64,000 bases of DNA, taken from Closterium sp. Naga37s-1 (lineage: Eukaryota; Streptophyta; Zygnematophyceae; Desmidiales; Closteriaceae). The stretch is taken from assembly GCA_947471745.1 (NCBI GenBank), contig CANJKZ010000922.1:508501-572500 (forward strand). Reading direction: 5' to 3'. Made by a program: the position numbers and the translations under genes. Below the pieces are notes generated by a model that saw only the letters and a list, made by a program, of their open reading frames with translations, ran no database searches and had not been told where the DNA came from. Positions within the stretch are counted from its first letter, which is position 1. Each line of letters starts with the position of its first letter. This document shows positions 50,671-61,875 of the stretch, piece by piece.

Positions 50671-53600
50671 CATGGCCACTATCACAGCAATTGCAGCGGC
50701 TAGGGGTGGACAGCGGCGGTCACTGCCTCTACCAGACGACCCCACCCCTCAGCAGCTTCGCGAGTGGGTTCTTCAGCGAGCCCGTCAAGGTGGGGGAGGC
50801 TTTGGTTTTCTACGTACTGCACAGAGTCGGCAGTAGAGTCAGCAGGAGACCTTCTCCCCTCAGGTGCTTAGTGAGCTGTTTCCTCAGCGATGTGTCACTG
50901 GTTCTCTCGAGGCTGCTGCACCAGGTGCTAGTGAGTCTGCTGCCGCACTAGGTGCTAGTGAGTCTGCTGCAGCACTACGTGCTCGTGAGTCTGCTGCAGC
51001 TTTAGGTGCTCGTGCGTCTCCCGCCACAGGTCCTTCCTCAGCTGAGGCCTTGCACACTTTCACACTTGACTCAGACGCGTCACGTTGATTCTTTTGTGAC
51101 TGCACCTCACTCACACCACTTGCTGCACCGGTACCGGTATCACTGGCTGATCCCATTGGGGGCCTGGTAGTCGCACGAGCCTCCACTGTCCTCCCGTGTC
51201 CAGCAGTCCCCTCCGGTTCTTTGTCAGGTCTCCACCTCCCTACGTTCTCGATGAACTTGGTGAGCAACGCTGCCATTCAGGATGTCTGGGTTGACACCTT
51301 TATTCCTGGAGGGCAGCGTGTGGCGATCTGTACGTGCTCCCGGACTGGCCGTCACCTGTCTACGTTCACTCGACGGCCTGGGTCTAGTCTGTACACACTG
51401 ACCACTGCGGCTGCACAGGTGGCTGAGGCAGGTCAGGTGGCTGCGTCGAGTCAGGTGTGTGCGTCTGGTCAGCTTGCAGCTTCTTGCTCGTGTCGGGTAC
51501 TCTCACACCAGACTCTCCTCTGGCACCACCGCCTCGGTCACCCCTCCCTACCGCGTCTCCGCGGTATGCACTCCCGTCTCCTTGTCTCTGGCCTTCCCAG
51601 GTCCCTGCCCCCCCTCTCGCGCTCGCCTGCCCCGCCGTGCCTTCCCTGCGTCGAGGGGCGGCAGCGCGCCGCTCCTCACTCCTCCGATTTTCCTCTGACC
51701 ACTGCTCCTCTGCAGACTCTCCACATTGACGTTTGGGGCCCAGCCCCCGTCAGTGGAACGGACCAGGAGCGCTACTTCCTGCTGGTTTTTGACGACTACA
51801 CATGTTACACCACTGTCTTCCCCTTGCGGCGCAAGGCGGACGTCAGTGGTGTTTTGATCTCCTGGATCCGTGCTACTCCTTGCCAGCTGCGCGAGCGGTT
51901 CAGTCAGGACTTCCCAGTCTTGCGTCTGCACTCTGACAGGGGCGGTGAGTTCTCTCCTGACCTCCTTGCGGAGTTTTGTCGAGATGAGGGCATCGTCCAC
52001 TTGTTCACGCTTCCGGCCTCTCCTCAGCAAAATGGGATTGCTGAGCGTCGCATTGGCTTGATCATGGAGGTTGCTCATACCTCCATGATCCATGCGGCTG
52101 CTCCCCATTTTCTGTGGCCGTTTGCGGTCCAATACGTTGCGCATCAGCTCAACCTCTGAGCCAGAGTCCTCGTCCACACTCCGGTGGACGGGGAAGGTTG
52201 GCGATGTGTCGGTGTTTCGGGTATGGGGCGCGCTCTCCCTTGTTCGCGATGCCAAAGCGAGCAAGCTCTCCTCTCGCACTCTCCGCTGCGTCTTCCTTGG
52301 CTTCCCCACCGACGCCCCGCCGTGGCAGTTTTACCACCCGCGAGAGTGTCGAGTCTTCTCCTCCCAGGACGCCACTTTTGACGAGTCTGTCTGTTACTAC
52401 AGGCTACACCCGCATGCGTCCCACCCGGTCCCCCTAGCGCCTCTTTTCTTGGTACCAGTCCCCCCCCCGGTAGACCCCCTCTCCCCACAGGGTCTTGCTC
52501 CCTCAGGTGTGTCTCATGTAGACCCACCCCCCTTGGTTGAGCCTTTGGAGATATCTTCTGACTCCTCTGGCCCAGGTAAGGGGGGTGACCCTGCCGCTGA
52601 TGACATGGCGGCCACTCGCAGCTCTCCACGTTTGGAGACCCCACCTGGTTTTCCGCCTCGGCCGTCTTCGCCGCCTCCGCAGACTGCTGCTATGGAATCT
52701 GGAGCTGAGACTGCTGGTGCTGAGCCTAGGGGTGCTGAGACAGAGGGTGAGGGTTCTGGGGGTGCTGCGACTAGGGGTGCTGCGACTAGGGGTGCTGGTT
52801 CTTGGGGTGCTGCAACTGGGGGTGCTGACTCTGGGGGTCCTGCGCATCCTAGTGGCGGTGGAGCTGTGGGTGACCCTACTTGAGGTCCTGGAGCTGGACA
52901 ACCACCGCAGCCTGACCTACTTTAGACGCTCTCGCCGCAGGCGATTCGTGCATGGATCGTTTGGCGAGGCAGTCCTGGTGGTGGAGGGTACGGTCCTGCT
53001 GGTGATGGAGCTGCTAGTCCTGGAGGTACTGCTAGTGCTGGAGGTACTGGAGGTGTTGCTAGTGCTGGAGGTACTTGAGGTGCTGCTGGTGCTGGAGGTG
53101 CAGGAGCTACTAGTCCTAGAGGTGCTACTGGTGCTGCAGGTGATGAACCTACTAGTCCTGGAGGTACAGCTGGTGCTGGAGGTGCTGCTGGTGCTAGAGT
53201 CGCTGGAGCTGGAGGTACTGGAGGTGCTGGAGCTACTGGTCTTGGAGGTGCTCGTACTGGAGGTGCTGGAGCTGCCGGAGCTGGTGGTGCTGTTCATGCT
53301 GGAGGTGCTACTGGAGCTGCTGGTAGTGGAGTTACTGGAGCTGCTGGCAGTGGAGTTACTGGAGGTACTGCTGGTGCTAGAGGTGCCGGAGCTGCCAGAG
53401 CAGGTGGTACTGCTGGTGCTGGAGGTGCTGGAGGTGCTGGAGGTGCTATTGGAGCTGCTGGCACTGGAGGTGCTGGAGGTACTGCTGGTGCTGGAGGCGC
53501 TGGAGCTGGAGGTACTGGAGGTGCTGGAGGTGCTGGTCCTGGAGGTGCTCGTACTAGAGGTATAGGAGCTGTTGGAGCAGGTGGTGCTGCTGGTGCTGGT

Positions 53601-56080
53601 GGTGCTGGAGGTGCTACCGGAGCTAGTGGCACTGGAGGTGCTGGAGGTACTACTGGTGCTAGAGGTCCTGGCGCTGCCGGAGCTAGTGGTGCTGCTGGTG
53701 CTGGAGGTGCTGGAGGTGCTGCTGGAGCTGCTGGTGCTGGAGATGCTGGTGCTGCTGGTGCTGGAGGAGCTGGAGCTACTAGTACTGCCCTGCGCAGACC
53801 GTTTTTCTACCCGCAGCCGCAGTCGTCCCTGCCGCCGCCTGACTCGGTCCTTTGCCGGGTTCTTAGTCTCCCATTTTCCACTGGCCTCCCTCTCCCCCTC
53901 CTGTGTCCACCGACAGACCAGTCTCAGCCACAGCTACTGCCTGGCTCCCCGCTGCCTGCGCCTGCTCCTCACACTGAGGTGACTGAGTCCCTGACTGAGC
54001 GTCGTGAGCCTGAGACTCGTGCTTCCACACCTGTTTGTGCTCGTCGTGTTGCCCGTCCTCGTCCTCCTGCTGTCCCAGGCACTCACGGTATGGCACTTCG
54101 TCCTTCCTCTATTCCCAGCGTGTTGTCCTACCTGAGCCTCCTGCGTCCTCTCTTCCGCATGTTCCTGACACTGAGTCCGACCTTGCTCGTGCTGCTAGTC
54201 CTACTATCACTCGTCTCCTCGCTACTGTCGTCACTGACCCTGACTTCAAGTCTACTGCTGCGTTTGCCCTAGTCACTGAGCTAGTCGACTTTGCAGCTAG
54301 GAGTCGTCTCGACTACGTCGCGAGTCTTGTTACTGAGTCTGACTCTGTCTGTCCTCCGTCCGTCGGGGGTGAGCCTGCCCTTAGCAGTGACGTCCTTGAG
54401 GACAGGCAGTTTGACCTTGAGTGTCTTGCGGCCGCTTTACCTCGTTTCGCATCCATGCTGCTTTGCCCTGAGGGAGACCTGGATGCACTTGACATCCCTA
54501 CCCCGCGCTCTTACGCTGAGGCGATCGCGGGTGAGTACTCCTCTCAGTGGCAGACAGCCATGGACGCAGAGATGGCTTCTTGGAAGTCCACAGGCACCTA
54601 AGTCGACGAGGTTCCTCCTCCTGGGGCGAACATAGTCTATGGCATGTGGATTTTCATAGTGAAGCGGCCGCCGGGTTCTCCGTCTGCCTTCAAGGCGCGT
54701 TACGTTGCTCGAGGCTTCAGTCAGCGACAGGGGGTCGACTTCTTCTAGACCTTCTCCCCCACCTTGAAGATGACTACTCTTTGGGTGCTGCTGCGCGTTG
54801 CAGCACATTGTGACTACGAGCTGCACTCCCTCCACTTCTCCACGGCTTTCTTGCAGGGCGGCCTTCACGAGGAGATCTGGCTGCGCCGCCCACCTGGCTT
54901 CACTGGATCGTTTCCTGTGGGTACCCAGTGGAGCCTCAGGCGGCTAGTCTACGGTCTCCGCCAGGCGCCCTGAGAGTGGTACGACACACTGAGGACTACA
55001 CTTGCAGCTCTTGGGTTTGCTCCTTTGACTGCTGACCCGTCGCTCTTTCTGTGCACCGACACTTCGTTGCCGCCAATCTACATCCTCGTGTACGTCGACG
55101 ACTTGGTCTTTGCCACTGCTGACACTGAGGCACTGACCCTTGTGAAGTCGGAGCTGCAGAAGAGACACACCTACAGTGACCTGGGTGAGCTGCGCAGCTA
55201 TCTTGGCTTGCAGATCACCCGGGACAGAGCACGGCGCACCATCACCCTGACTCAGTCACACATGGTGCACCAGGTCCTTCAGCGCTTCGGCTTCCGGTAC
55301 TCCTCGCCACAGTCCACTCCTCTGCCTACCGGTCACTCGCTCTCAGCTCCACCTTCGGACGAGTCCGTAGAGCCGAGTGGTCCGTACCCAAAGCTTGTGG
55401 GTTGCCTCATGTACCTGATGACGTGCACACGACCTGACCTCGCGTACCCTCTCAGCCTCCTGGCTCGCTACGTGGCTCCCGGTAGACACCGAAAGGTGCA
55501 CTTTGATGCTGCGAAGAGGGTACTGCGTTACTTGTGTAGTACATCGGGCATGGGGCTCGTGCTTGGAGGACATAGTTCAGTGGTACTCGCCGGACACTCC
55601 GACGCTTCTTGGGCCGACGACCAGGCGACTCAGCGTTCGTCACAGGGTTACACCTTCAGTCTTGGCTCTGGTTCTGTCTCGTGGAGGTCCACTCGTTCTT
55701 CTTCTGTTCTTAGTTCCAGCTATGAGGCCGAGATCTACGCTGGGGCCATGGCTGCAGAGGAGCTACGCTGGATCACCTATCTGCTGACTGACTTGGGGGA
55801 GCGGCCTCGTTCTCCTCCAGCTCTGTACGTCAACAACAAGGCAATGCTTGCCTTGAGTCACGAGCAGAGACTGGAGCACAGAACAAAGCACATTGCTCTT
55901 TGCTACTTCCTTGCACGTGAGCTGCAGCAGCGTCGTCAGCTCGACCTTTCCTACGTGGCCTTGTGGGCCAACACTTCTGATGGTCTGGTGATCATCAGCG
56001 TTTTTGCACTGCTCTTGGGCTTGTGCCCACTCTGCCTCAGCTGTTGGTTGCTTGACTTGCTCTTGTTGTACACTGATATA
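50671..56080 (+). pseudogene. Gag-Pol remnant of element E
   Basis: From ATG 50671 only about 20 codons precede the PQQLREW block that in B lies after the glycine run, so the whole capsid domain is missing. The frame reaches TAG near 50834. The protease reads LDSDAS (Gly to Asp) followed by a TGA. Integrase is open from 51221 to 52159 (IDVWGP, LHSDRGGEF, QQNGIAERR), then stops. Reverse transcriptase is open in pieces (TAA at 54599, TAG near 54746, TGA near 54971) with YVDDLVF near 55090. RNase H carries YVNNKAML instead of YVDNKAML and is frameshifted at its end. It cannot function without complementation. Confidence 0.85.
52690..53790 (+). repeat. expanded linker repeat of element E
   Basis: More than 1 kb of GGTGCTGGAGGTRCT-type units, the DNA of the glycine/alanine-rich linker between integrase and reverse transcriptase. 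The units are 9-15 bp and no longer hold one frame. It is about twice as long as in element C. Confidence 0.75.
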
Positions 56081-56288
56081 TATCTTTATACCTACTTGTT
56101 TACTCTTGCTAGGTTGTGATCAGTGTACTGCCTTGCTATTATAACTTTGCATGTGAACTGGCCTTGTGACCGCTTGCTTGTGCTCGGATTGTGTGGTGTC
56201 CTTGAGATCCACCCTGAGCTTTGCTTTGTTGCCTTGCTTGACTGGTCTTGTGACCGTCTTGTTGTCCCCCACTTAGCCTATGGGGGTG

Positions 56289-56413
56289 TGTCAAAGTACA
56301 ATCTTACTTGTAGGCTATAGTGGAGCACTCCCTATGGGGTACAGCACTTCTACGGTTAGTACTTGTACCCCAAATCTTGCTAATGCAATCATTTCTGCAC
56401 AGTTCTCTCGACA
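56289..56413 (+). repeat. 3' LTR of element E
   Basis: 125 bp after CCTATGGGGGTG. About nine differences from 49406-49530. Confidence 0.88.
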
Positions 56414-56418
56414 CTTGG

Positions 56419-56655
56419 AGGACTTGTAGGAGGGTGATGTGTTGGAGGTGGCATGACGGCTGGTATGTAGTCTATTTTTGAGTCGATTAAAAAATAGACT
56501 CATCTCTGTCCTAGTAGGGAAGCAGTGCTGAGAGTAAACGCTTGAGCTTTAGGATCAATAGTGTAAAACTTATGTGAAACAGTCTTGGGCTGATTTAGAC
56601 AATACAGCAGTAGTTTTTCTAGTAGTGGCCCCGAAGGTTTTGCGATTTACCGTAT
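56419..56655. other. host DNA between elements E and G
   Basis: It contains an 11-bp-stem hairpin, AGTCTATTTTT/AAAAAATAGACT around GAGTCGATT (about 56469-56500), a relative of the GAGNCGNCTC palindromes. There is no gene. Confidence 0.5.
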
Positions 56656-57163
56656 TGTCAGAACATTATAGCTTATACATTTGTGTAGGCTGTAGTGGGG
56701 TACCTAATTAGGGTTAGTACTTGTACCCAACTGTTTGCTAGTTCATTCATTCTCGCTCGTTACTTAGACATGGAATCAGAGCAGCTACCTTGGGCCCACC
56801 ACCTGCTACGCTAGTACCGCCCCTAGGCCCGTCGACCCTAGCCTAAGCGCGCCCGGCCCGTCGACCCTAGCCTACGCGCCCGGCCCGTCGCCCCTAGTCT
56901 ACGCGCCCGGCCCTTCGCTCCTAGCCTACGCGGCCCGTCGACCCCTAGCCCGCGGCCCGTTGACCCCTAGCCCAGCGCCCGGCCCCGTCCCTAGCCCGCG
57001 CCCGGCCCCGTCGGCCCCTAGCCCCGCGCCCGGCCCCGTCCCTAGCCCGCGCCCGGCCCCGTCGGCCCCTAGCCCCGCGCCCGGCCCCGTTCCTAGCCCG
57101 CGCCCGGCCCCGTCGGCCCCTAGCCCCGCGCCCGGCCCCGTCCCTAACCCAGCGCCCGGCCCC
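56656..57163 (+). mobile_element. copia element G, 5' end only
   Basis: A 115-bp LTR (56656-56770, TGTCAGAACATTATAG...TTAGACA), primer site TGGAATCAGAGC (56771-56782), GGGCCCACCA and about 350 bp of CCTAGCCCGCGCCCGGCCCC-type leader. The second TRIM then interrupts it. The rest should lie beyond the window, since the TRIM's TSD (GCCC) returns at the last four bases. Confidence 0.82.
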
Positions 57164-57235
57164 TGTCAGAATCCCAACCACTAGACCATTGGGATAAAAG
57201 GACTTCTTAAGTAGCGGGTCAGTGCGCCCATAACC

Positions 57236-58054
57236 TGTTATAGGCACAATAGGCTTGAATGTGCCTAAAACGAGAGATAGAGAGCACAGACGGATTTCTG
57301 CACAGCGGCTTCAAACGTTGATAGCGTTCTGCTCACAGCTGCAAATGACTTGATTCAAATTGGATCTGGAGCGTCTTCACGTCTTCTACAATTAGCAATT
57401 TAGATTGCACGATTTGATAAAGAATTGACGACACAGCGTCGGTTTGAACGAACGGTACTATGGCAGCCACTATAGTCTTAGAACACAAGATAGGAAGAGT
57501 TACGAGTTGGGAATGACTCCCAGCTCCTACAAACCCCAAGAGCCGAGGTACAGTGATGTGGAACAGTGCCACACTGTCTCCAACCACGAAGGGTCTCGAA
57601 ACTACCCTTCACTAGGGCCTACACCAAGTGAAATGTTACACTACACAAAGTAATGTAACTATCTTCAATATCTTGAGGTGTACCCTTTTGGCAAGCTTCG
57701 AAATCACTTGAGGCTTGACACCAAGGCTCGGGCTCTTCATCACAAACTCATCCTTGAGTTCTTGATGGGTCTGCTGCACACACCTGCGACACGCCGAACG
57801 TTCGACACAGGACAAAATAGACACCGCGCACGACAAAATAGAAACCGCGCGCGAGACACAAACGACCGCGTAACACGCGTCTAGCGATAACTCGCTATTG
57901 ACTCGACACACACACTCGACATCATGACTCAACATTCACACACAATTATAAGCATGAAATATATATTATCCCATGCCCTCATACCATTCCATACACACAC
58001 ACATTCACGCACACGGACAACAAGCCGAGTGCAAACCGTAGGGTTGCACCAACA
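57236..58054 (-). repeat. 3' LTR of element F
   Basis: 819 bp, ends TGTTGGTG...CTATAACA on the minus strand. It is preceded on that strand by the polypurine tract GAGGGGGAGTT. Confidence 0.9.
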
Positions 58055-58095
58055 AACTCCCCCTCGGATTGTTGGCCTTAGGATATGTTGCTCTC

Positions 58096-61000
58096 TCAGT
58101 TCAGAGCCATCCCAGCCAGCTTGCAACACTTCCAATGCTGCTGCTCCACCAGCCTCTTGGTCATCATGTCAGCCGGCTGCCCCGTGGTCTTCACGTAGCG
58201 CAACTCAACTTCACCCGCGGTTACCATGCTCCTCGTCCAATGCCACTTCACCCTCATGTGCTTCGTGAGTCCATGCAACACAGGGTTCTTAGCAAGAGCA
58301 ATGGCACCCTGGCTGTCACAGTACAGTGGGGTAGGTCCTTGCTGCTCCTCCCCCAATTCAGCCAACAAACGCCGCTGCCACACAATCTCCCGTACGGCAC
58401 GGAAGAGTGCCATGTACTCGGACTCCACCGAGCTCAAAGCTTGGTCAACCTGCTTCTTGCTCTCCCAAGCAGTTGGGCCTCCACCAACACAGCATATGAA
58501 GCCTCCCACACTTGTCATGTCCTCTAGTTCTGATGCATATGAAGCATCCGAGTAGGCGGTGAGGAACAAACGCCCGGGTTCAACACCATCCGCGCCCTTT
58601 TGGCGCCTTTGTGCCGCCGCCGAGTATTGCAGCCCAACGGTCGGTGTTTGGCCAAGATACTTGGCCACCCTCATTCCAGCTGCTACCTGCTCCTCATTAG
58701 GGCATTGCACAACCCTAGCCAGCTGCCCGGTAGCAAACGCGACGTCCGGTCGGGTGTTTACCGCCGCATACATGAGGCTGCCCACCAACGAGTGAAATCG
58801 GCGCCTCTCCTCTTCACCAACGCTCTCCTCCTCTGGTCCCTTCACACACTTGAACCAAGAGGGAAAGGGTGTAGCCACATGGCCTTCACTCTGCCCAAAG
58901 TTGGCAGCCAATGCCTCCAGGTACTTTCGTTGATGCACCCGCATGCACCGCTTCTCCACATCTCGTTCGATGTGGAGCCCAAGGTAGAAGTTGACGTCAC
59001 CAAGGGACTTGCACTTGAACTTGTCTTGCAGCTTTAGCATCACCTCCTTCACAAGGTCAGAAGAGGGTGAGAAGATCAGGATGTCGTCCACGTACACCAC
59101 CATGAAGCTCCTCTGCTCCCCCTCGCCAAGCATGAACAAGGAGTGATCGGCCGTTGAGGGAGTGAAGCCGATCCCCTCCAACACTTCGCGCAGCTTCATG
59201 TACCATTGCCTAGGGGCCTGCTTCAGCCCATAGAGGGCCTTCTTCAGCTTCCACACTCTGCCACTACCATCATCAAACCCCTCTGGCTGCGCCATAAAAA
59301 TCTCCTCCTCAAGGATGCCGTTAAGGAATGCCGTTACGATGTACATTTGCTTTACTACCCATCCTTTGATGGCGGCTCCCGCGAATAGGGTTCGCAGCGT
59401 CGTCGGCTTCACCACAGGGGCAAACAGCTCCTTGAAGTCCACCTTCTCCTTCTGCTGGTACCCCTTGGCTACAAGCCTAGACTTGTAGCGCTCGATCTTG
59501 CCGTCGGCATCCGACTTGATTTTGAAGAGCCATTTGGACGTTATCGCCGTACGCCCCTCCGGTAGCTCCACCAATTCAAACGTGTCATTCTCCTCGATGC
59601 TCTTCAGCTCACTCTCCATGGCCTTCTTCCACTCCTCAGCATCACTACTCTCCAAAGCCTCCTTGAGAGTTGCTGGTTCTCCCGGCATCTCCACCGGAGA
59701 GAAGAACGCGAAGGCACACTCCTCGTAGTCACTCTCCTCGTCGTCTCCGACCATCATTGCCGCTCCGGCCAGGGCTGTCTTGCCCTGCTTTCCCGGCGCA
59801 TCATAGGTCAGCCTATTAGGGGGTTGAACTCTCCTCTTCCCCCTTCCTTCCTCCTCAGCTGCAGGGACTTGAAGGCCTTGGCGTTGCTGCGGTGTGGCTC
59901 GAATCCGTGGAGCACTCGTAGTACGGGAAGGGAGTGACGGTGCACGCTCGCTCACTTGCTGCACCTCCTCCTCTTCTTCCTCTGCATCATTGGCCTCCTC
60001 TCCCCCATTCACAAGGGAGGATTGCCTTGTGGTTGTGCTGCCGCTGCTCAGCTCCAAAGGCAGCTCCACATGCTCCAAACCGGAACTCTTCACCTCCCCA
60101 AACCGCACGCCTATCTTCGCCTCATTCTCCGCCTTCCAATCCTTGTACATGAAGTTCTCCATGAACTTGCAGTCCCTGCTCACCAAGAACTTCTTGGTGA
60201 ATGGGTCCCAAAGAAGCCATCCCTTGCTGTTTTGAGCCATGCCCAAATGCACGGCCCACACCGCCTTGGCACCAAGCTTGTTGTGCCGAAGATGCTTAGG
60301 CACGAGCGCCATGCACATGCACTCGAACACCCGAAGCATATCCACCTTTGGCTTCCTTCCTAGCCACTCCACATAGGGCACCCATTTGCCTGCTCCCACA
60401 TGAGTCAAGGCTCTGTTCTTGGCCACACACGCGCTCCGCACCGCATCAGGCCAGAAATAGTCGGGTAGCCCGGCTTCAATGAGCAACCCGCGTGCCGCCT
60501 CCGTGATTGTGCGGTTCGCTCGCTCGGCGATGCCGTTCATTGCAGGGGAGTATGGCATGGTGAGGGAGTGCCGAATACCATTCTTCTTCAGCCACAACCC
60601 AAACTCCTTGCTCAGGAACTCTCCCCCTCGATCGGTGCGGATTGACTTGACTAGACGGTCTTGTTGCCGCTCCACCATCGGGAACCAATCCGTCTTCAAC
60701 GTTTCAGCCACGTCGCTCTTCTTGGCCAGCACGTACACCCAAGTCATGCGGGTGTAGACGTCGACAATGGTGAGAAAATACTCAGCTCCAGCAGCTCCAA
60801 GCTTCAGGGGGCCCACCACGTCCATCACCACCTCATCAAGCGGTGCCTTTGCCGTTGCCTCCGAACTAGGGAACGGAAACCGGGTGAACTTGGCTTGAAT
60901 GCACGTCGGGCAGCCAAGCACCTCATCGGGCTCCCCCTTCACACGTATGCCAGCAACCATCGCATTCTTCACTAGCTGCTGCAAGATGGGCAGGGCCACA

Positions 61001-61875
61001 TGCCCCATGCGCCGATGCAAGGTGAGCCAATCACACTCCCCCGTAGCCGAAGTTGGATTGGAGAATGCCGCGCTCGCAATAGCGCCCCACATACTCTCTC
61101 CGTAGTCCTCCTCCGCTGCTGCCTCTGGGTTCTCCTCACCCTTTTGCTGCTCCTTGGTTGCTGCACCACTCTCCTTAGGTTCACTGAACTTGCTGGTCCC
61201 TCCAGGTTTGCTCTTCTTGAGCTCATTCTCCTTAGCGCGACCGTTCGCGCCATCGTCGCTACCGACCGCTCCATCCTTGGTGCTGATGCTTGCTGCCACT
61301 TGCCTCTCCTTAGGCATAGGGACCACTGGGATCTGCCACATCTCGTTGTAGACATCCCTGTCCTCATGAAGGTCCCAAAGAATTCGATCGCCAAGCCTTG
61401 CGGTGTAGGTCTTGGCTCCCTTCGAGTTCGTGTCCATGCCGGCCTTTGCCAACCGCCGCACGGAAATCAGGTTTGCAGCAAGGCTGGGCACCCAAAGCAC
61501 GTTCTTGAGGCCCACCATCTTCCCATCAGCACCCTTGAACATGGCCTTGCCCATGCCTTTCACCTCTGCTCGCTGCCCCAAAGCCGATGTGACATGCTTC
61601 ACCGGTGACGGCTCGAGTTCGGTGAGCAAGTGCGGGCGAGGTGTCATGCTATAGGTAGCGCCACTATCAATCACCCAATAGTCCAGGGGGTGTAGGGTCA
61701 CCTTCCCCACAGCTGCTGGCTCCTCAAAGCCTTCATCCTTCTCTGGACCAGCCGGTACTTGCGTCGACACGAAGTAGAATAGACCCGGGTATCGATCGTC
61801 GCTCGGGTCCTTGTCGTTGTCTCCGCTCTTCATGTTTGCAGCTCCGCCACCGCGACCGCCACGGCCTCCACGGCC
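58096..61875 (-). CDS. Pol part of copia element F
   Basis: Open after the TGA at 61876-61878, first ATG at 61833 (MKSGDNDKD), to the stop at 58096: 1245 residues from the ATG. Protease with VIDSGATYS (about 55); LHRRMGHV; integrase with MDVVGP, RTDRGGEF and MNGIAERANR; reverse transcriptase with SKWLFKIK and YVDDILIF; RNase H with YSDASYA, SSVESEYMAL and YCDSQGAIAL. One key residue is wrong: reverse transcriptase motif A reads QMYIVTAFLNG, with Tyr where copia enzymes have the metal-binding Asp (usually MDVKTAFLNG). The enzyme should therefore be dead, despite the young LTRs. Best compared with Tnt1-type polyproteins. Confidence 0.9.
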   Translation of the reverse strand, partial: GRGGRGGRGGGAANMKSGDNDKDPSDDRYPGLFYFVSTQVPAGPEKDEGFEEPAAVGKVTLHPLDYWVIDSGATYSMTPRPHLLTELEPSPVKHVTSALGQRAEVKGMGKAMFKGADGKMVGLKNVLWVPSLAANLISVRRLAKAGMDTNSKGAKTYTARLGDRILWDLHEDRDVYNEMWQIPVVPMPKERQVAASISTKDGAVGSDDGANGRAKENELKKSKPGGTSKFSEPKESGAATKEQQKGEENPEAAAEEDYGESMWGAIASAAFSNPTSATGECDWLTLHRRMGHVALPILQQLVKNAMVAGIRVKGEPDEVLGCPTCIQAKFTRFPFPSSEATAKAPLDEVVMDVVGPLKLGAAGAEYFLTIVDVYTRMTWVYVLAKKSDVAETLKTDWFPMVERQQDRLVKSIRTDRGGEFLSKEFGLWLKKNGIRHSLTMPYSPAMNGIAERANRTITEAARGLLIEAGLPDYFWPDAVRSACVAKNRALTHVGAGKWVPYVEWLGRKPKVDMLRVFECMCMALVPKHLRHNKLGAKAVWAVHLGMAQNSKGWLLWDPFTKKFLVSRDCKFMENFMYKDWKAENEAKIGVRFGEVKSSGLEHVELPLELSSGSTTTRQSSLVNGGEEANDAEEEEEEVQQVSERAPSLPSRTTSAPRIRATPQQRQGLQVPAAEEEGRGKRRVQPPNRLTYDAPGKQGKTALAGAAMMVGDDEESDYEECAFAFFSPVEMPGEPATLKEALESSDAEEWKKAMESELKSIEENDTFELVELPEGRTAITSKWLFKIKSDADGKIERYKSRLVAKGYQQKEKVDFKELFAPVVKPTTLRTLFAGAAIKGWVVKQMYIVTAFLNGILEEEIFMAQPEGFDDGSGRVWKLKKALYGLKQAPRQWYMKLREVLEGIGFTPSTADHSLFMLGEGEQRSFMVVYVDDILIFSPSSDLVKEVMLKLQDKFKCKSLGDVNFYLGLHIERDVEKRCMRVHQRKYLEALAANFGQSEGHVATPFPSWFKCVKGPEEESVGEEERRRFHSLVGSLMYAAVNTRPDVAFATGQLARVVQCPNEEQVAAGMRVAKYLGQTPTVGLQYSAAAQRRQKGADGVEPGRLFLTAYSDASYASELEDMTSVGGFICCVGGGPTAWESKKQVDQALSSVESEYMALFRAVREIVWQRRLLAELGEEQQGPTPLYCDSQGAIALAKNPVLHGLTKHMRVKWHWTRSMVTAGEVELRYVKTTGQPADMMTKRLVEQQHWKCCKLAGMALN

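Larger units (their letters stand above)
49406..56413 (+). mobile_element. Ty1/copia element E, old and non-autonomous
   Basis: A 7.0-kb element with 125-bp LTRs differing at about nine sites and TSD CTTGG (49401-49405 and 56414-56418). The order is as in B, but the capsid part of gag is deleted and the rest is full of stops and frameshifts. It is the oldest near-complete copy here by LTR divergence. Element A is the same family. Confidence 0.9.

Noticed and set aside
2659-56418. Sequence-specific insertion because B and E both have TSD CTTGG
   Set aside because: C, F and the TRIMs have unrelated TSDs; two matching pentamers among several insertions are plausible by chance.
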